Part shown: positions 7,064 to 9,489 of the stretch, piece after piece
Position numbering within the stretch: the stretch's first letter is position 1
How the letters are laid out: each line of letters starts with the position of its first letter
Origin: Dictyobacter formicarum
GTDB lineage: Bacteria > Chloroflexota > Ktedonobacteria > Ktedonobacterales > Ktedonobacteraceae
Length of the DNA stretch: 9,489 nucleotides
Reading direction: 5' to 3'
Assembly: GCF_016587435.1 (NCBI RefSeq)
Contig: NZ_BNJJ01000053.1
Span: 1-9,489, forward strand
The notes under the pieces: generated by a model
Database searches by the model: none
The model's input: only the letters and a program-made list of their open reading frames with translations
What the model was told of the DNA's origin: nothing
Position numbers and translations under genes: made by a program

Positions 7064-7191
7064 AACGGCTAGTTACTATAGCGATGATGCTGATGGCTGT
7101 TTACTGCAAGTTGTGTGGCTGAAACCGGCCTCCTCTGGGCTGCGGTTGCGTATAACGCTGGCCGTAGACTGCACGCGTTCAGGAGTTTTAG

Positions 7192-8077
7192 ATGGTAAAT
7201 ACCCCTCATATACATGATGAAAAGAACATTGTAGCGTTGGATGCTGAGACGCAAGCGAAATACGAGCAACTACAGGCGATTTTACGCGAGATGGGTTCGG
7301 TGTTGATCGCCTATTCGGGCGGTGTAGATAGCGCGCTCCTGCTCAAAGTTGCCCATGATGTACTGGGCGATCGAGCTATGGGCGCTATTGCTTCCTCGCC
7401 GGCCTATGCCGCTGAAGAGACGGAAGAAGCCATTACGGTTGCGCGCCAGTTGCAGTTACCTTTAATAACCCTGGAAACCCATGAATTAGAAGATGAGCGC
7501 TATGTCAAAAACGATGTCAATCGCTGCTACTTTTGTAAGACCGAGCTCTTCACCAACCTGGAGCCGCTGGCAAAAGAACACCATCTAGAACATATCGCTT
7601 ACGGCGTCAACAAAGACGATGATGGAGATTTTCGCCCGGGGCAGCGTGCGGCCCGAGAGTTTAAAGTACGAGGTCCGTTAAAAGAAGCCGGAATGGGTAA
7701 AAAAGAGATTCGAGCCATTGCTCGTTTGCTTGGCATGCCGGTCTGGGATAAGCCAGCCATGGCTTGCTTCTCTTCGCGTATTCCCTATGGTAGCAAAGTA
7801 GATGTTGCATCGCTACAAATGGTGTATAAAGCGGAAAAAATTCTTGCGCGAACTGGGCTTCCATCAGTTGCGCGTGCGTCACCACGATAAAATTGCCCGT
7901 ATCGAGGTCGAGCGCTCAGAAATTCCACGCCTGATTGAAGATGAAATGAGCCTCAAAGTGACCGATGGTCTGCGCAAAATTGGTTATACTTACGTGACGA
8001 TGGACCTGCTTGGTTATCGCACCGGTAGTATGAACGAGGCATTCTTTAAAAAGAAAAAGAAGCAGCCAGAGGCATAG
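7192..8077 (+). pseudogene. larE: LarE-type ATP-dependent sulfur transferase, interrupted by a one-base frameshift
   Basis: LarE is a PP-loop ATPase that inserts sulfur into the nickel-pincer nucleotide cofactor of lactate racemase and related enzymes. The first frame (7192-7890) shows the pyrophosphate loop SGGVDS (42-47), RCYFCKTELF (111-120), AYGVNKDD (136-143), and ACFSSRIPYG (191-200). After AEK at about 214-216 the family sequence moves to the next frame and runs on to the TAG at 8075-8077, including RVRHHDKIARIE and LLGYRTGSMNEAF. The switch falls at the A6 run 7835-7840; with five A the reading becomes AEKFLRELGF and a normal 294-residue protein results. Both parts are otherwise intact, so this is either a recent mutation, an assembly error in a homopolymer, or transcriptional slippage. 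Cys112, Cys115 and Cys192 suggest the Fe-S-cluster LarE type (inference). AGGAG at 7181-7185 supports the ATG at 7192. larB and larC are not in the window. Confidence 0.85.
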
Positions 8078-8113
8078 ACAGGTGGACACAAGGTAGGTGC
8101 GACTGTGTGAATC

Positions 8114-8137
8114 ACGGTGTATAGGCATCTACACCGT
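8114..8137. promoter_or_regulatory. Dyad upstream of nifS, possible operator
   Basis: ACGGTGTA (8114-8121) and TACACCGT (8130-8137) are perfect 8-base inverted repeats with an 8-base spacer. The dyad ends 17 bases before the extended -10 at 8155, so it covers the place where a -35 would lie, and no T tract follows. A regulator site is the likelier reading; a weak larE transcript-end hairpin is the alternative. Confidence 0.4.
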
Positions 8138-8154
8138 CTGCTTGCCTTCCTCTG

Positions 8155-8163
8155 TGGTATAAT
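8155..8163 (+). promoter_or_regulatory. Extended -10 promoter element for nifS
   Basis: TGGTATAAT is a perfect extended -10 with no good -35 at the usual spacing. A start near 8170 would give a leader of about 85 bases. Confidence 0.5.
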
Positions 8164-8197
8164 TTACGTATTGACTGGCGGTAAAACACTCGTCAAA

Positions 8198-8206
8198 TGA
8201 TATAAG
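8198..8206 (+). promoter_or_regulatory. Second, weaker extended -10 element for nifS
   Basis: TGATATAAG matches the extended -10 pattern at all but the last base. It lies 43 bases downstream of the first element. TTGACT at 8171-8176 is a good -35 hexamer but 24 bases away, too far for normal pairing. Confidence 0.25.
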
Positions 8207-8253
8207 TAAGAACCTTATCTTTACTAGCAACTGGATAACAGGAAAAAGATACC

Positions 8254-9405
8254 ATGTCAGAGCGCACTATCTATCTCGATCACGCAGCCACTACCGCGCT
8301 AGATCCACGCATACTTGATGCTATGTTGCCCTACTTTACAGCTGAATATGGTAATGCCAGCAGCATCTATACGCTTGGACGCCATGCCATGCAGGCAATT
8401 GATCACTCGCGCGAGCAGGTGGCCGAGCTTTTGCATGCTCGTCCTTCTGAAATTGCTTTTGTAGGCTGTGGAACGGAAAGTGATAATCTGGCCATCAAAG
8501 GGATGGCGTTTGCCGCGCAAAAGAAAGGTAATCATATTATCACCACGCCGATCGAGCATCATGCTGTGCTGCATACCTGCCAGTATCTAGAGCGTTTTGG
8601 TTTTTCAACTACCTATCTGCCCGTAGACGAGTATGGCATGGTCGATCCTGATGACGTTGCGCGCTCGATTACCGATCAGACGATCCTTGTCTCCGTCATG
8701 TATGCCAACAACGAAGTGGGGACCATCGAACCCATCGCTGAAATTGGACGTATCTGCCGGGCCCGTAAGATTCCTTTCCATGTTGACGCGGTTCAAGCTG
8801 GCGGAGCCCTGCCAATTGATGTCCAGGAGCTCAAAGCTGACATGCTCTCTCTTTCAGCGCACAAGTTTTATGGTCCAAAGGGCATAGGTATTCTGTACGT
8901 ACGCCAGGGGATGCGTATTCTACCGCAACTGCAGGGTGGCTCACAGGAACGTGGGCGCCGCGCTGGCACAGAGAATGTGGCAGGTATTGTGGGAGCCGCG
9001 ACCGCCCTGGAACTGGCTTATGCCGAACTGTCTCAGGTTACTCCCCGTATTCAGGCTTTACGCGATCGCTTGATCGAGGGCATCTTACAGATTCCTCGTA
9101 GTCGGCTTACCGGGCATCCTACCCGGCGCCTTCCTAACAGTGCCAGCTTTGCATTTGAAGGCGTTGAAGGCGAATCAATCCTCTTGAATCTGGATCTGTT
9201 GGGCGTGGCCGCCTCAACCGGCTCGGCCTGTACATCAGGTTCTGTTGATCCCTCGCACGTACTGGTCGCTATGGGCTTCCCGCCCGAATGGTCCCATGGT
9301 AGCCTGCGCCTGACACTGGGCAAACGCAATACTGAAGATGAAATCGAAACTGTTCTTACCGCCTTGCCTGGTATCATCGAGAGATTGCGTGGATTAGGCA
9401 TCTAA
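8254..9405 (+). CDS. nifS: Cysteine desulfurase, NifS/IscS class
   Basis: PLP-dependent enzyme that turns cysteine into alanine and leaves a persulfide on its own cysteine, supplying sulfur for Fe-S clusters, tRNA thiolation or cofactors. At 383 residues it has the normal length and is complete. Motifs: YLDHAATT (7-14), YGNASS (32-37), GTESDNLAIKG (73-83), EHHAV (101-105), NNEVGTIEP (152-160), HVDAVQ (176-181; D178 and Q181 contact PLP in the family), SAHKFYGPKG (201-210; K204 binds PLP), RAGTEN (236-241), and STGSACTSG (321-329) with catalytic C326 in the mobile loop of group I enzymes. The start ATG (8254) has AGGAAA at 8240-8245. It lies 176 bases after larE with its own promoter candidates and is followed by a terminator hairpin. 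NifS and IscS cannot be told apart by sequence here; no iscU or mnmA is in view. Confidence 0.95.
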   Translation: MSERTIYLDHAATTALDPRILDAMLPYFTAEYGNASSIYTLGRHAMQAIDHSREQVAELLHARPSEIAFVGCGTESDNLAIKGMAFAAQKKGNHIITTPIEHHAVLHTCQYLERFGFSTTYLPVDEYGMVDPDDVARSITDQTILVSVMYANNEVGTIEPIAEIGRICRARKIPFHVDAVQAGGALPIDVQELKADMLSLSAHKFYGPKGIGILYVRQGMRILPQLQGGSQERGRRAGTENVAGIVGAATALELAYAELSQVTPRIQALRDRLIEGILQIPRSRLTGHPTRRLPNSASFAFEGVEGESILLNLDLLGVAASTGSACTSGSVDPSHVLVAMGFPPEWSHGSLRLTLGKRNTEDEIETVLTALPGIIERLRGLGI

Positions 9406-9453
9406 ATAATACATAGACGCGCTCTACGACGCTCTCTGCTCAACTCGCCTGCT

Positions 9454-9489
9454 ATTGCTCTGCCACCTGACCAGGGCAGAGCAATTTAT
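9454..9489 (+). terminator. Probable terminator of nifS at the window edge
   Basis: Arms ATTGCTCTGCC (9454-9464) and GGCAGAGCAAT (9475-9485) pair perfectly around a 10-base loop, followed by TTTAT where the window ends. The T tract may be cut off by the window edge. It starts 49 bases after the nifS stop codon. Confidence 0.75.

Noticed and set aside
7002..7217. 71-codon forward frame across the larE leader
   Set aside because: It runs into the larE start in another frame, lacks a ribosome binding site and shows no recognisable protein features.
7835..7841. Programmed -1 ribosomal frameshift at A-AAA-AAT in larE
   Set aside because: The downstream half is in the +1 frame; a -1 slip would lead to the wrong frame. 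Only +1 or -2 slippage, or loss of one A in the RNA, gives the full protein.

Overview
The window is a compact, housekeeping-type stretch of bacterial chromosome of moderate GC content (roughly half G+C by eye). It carries eight recognisable genes and one interrupted gene. No rRNA, tRNA, CRISPR array, prophage or intact transposase was seen. The gene set and the protein style suggest Chloroflexota, plausibly the Ktedonobacteria: a DnaQ exonuclease fused to a UvrC-type nuclease, neighbouring dCTP deaminase and thymidylate kinase genes, an AI-2E permease, a MocA-like nucleotidyltransferase, LarE and NifS. This placement is inference from family resemblance, not from a database search.

Layout. 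(1) 1-1676 (+): 3' part of a DEDDh exonuclease / GIY-YIG (Cho/UvrC-like) fusion, a DNA repair nuclease whose start lies outside the window. (2) 1832-2425 and 2478-3125 (+): dcd and tmk, two steps in making dTTP, 52 bases apart and probably co-transcribed. (3) 3126-3423: a gap with a near-perfect 45-base palindrome and short GC-rich direct repeats. (4) 3424-4797 (+): an AI-2E family permease with a long disordered tail, closed by a clear intrinsic terminator. (5) 4962-5840 (+): a divergent PAP2-type membrane phosphatase with its own candidate promoter. (6) 5917-6948 (-): a two-gene operon, a MocA/MobA-like nucleotidyltransferase followed by a small TPR protein, ending in a terminator that faces the PAP2 gene. 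(7) 7192-8077 (+): a LarE-type PP-loop sulfur transferase, divergent from the operon and broken by one extra A in an A6 run. (8) 8254-9405 (+): a NifS/IscS-type cysteine desulfurase, followed by a terminator hairpin at the window edge.

How the genes fit together. Dcd makes dUTP, which leads through dUMP to dTMP, and Tmk phosphorylates dTMP to dTDP. The right-hand third looks like a sulfur and cofactor neighbourhood: NifS mobilises sulfur from cysteine, LarE is a sulfur-insertion enzyme with a cysteine layout suggestive of the Fe-S type, and the divergent MocA-like enzyme belongs to a family that nucleotidylates the molybdenum cofactor. That these three act together is a hypothesis only.

The points most worth checking are the larE frameshift, the palindrome after tmk, the PAP2 protein lacking both signature arginines, and the dyad with stacked extended -10 elements before nifS. 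I did not find convincing evidence of a wholly new system.
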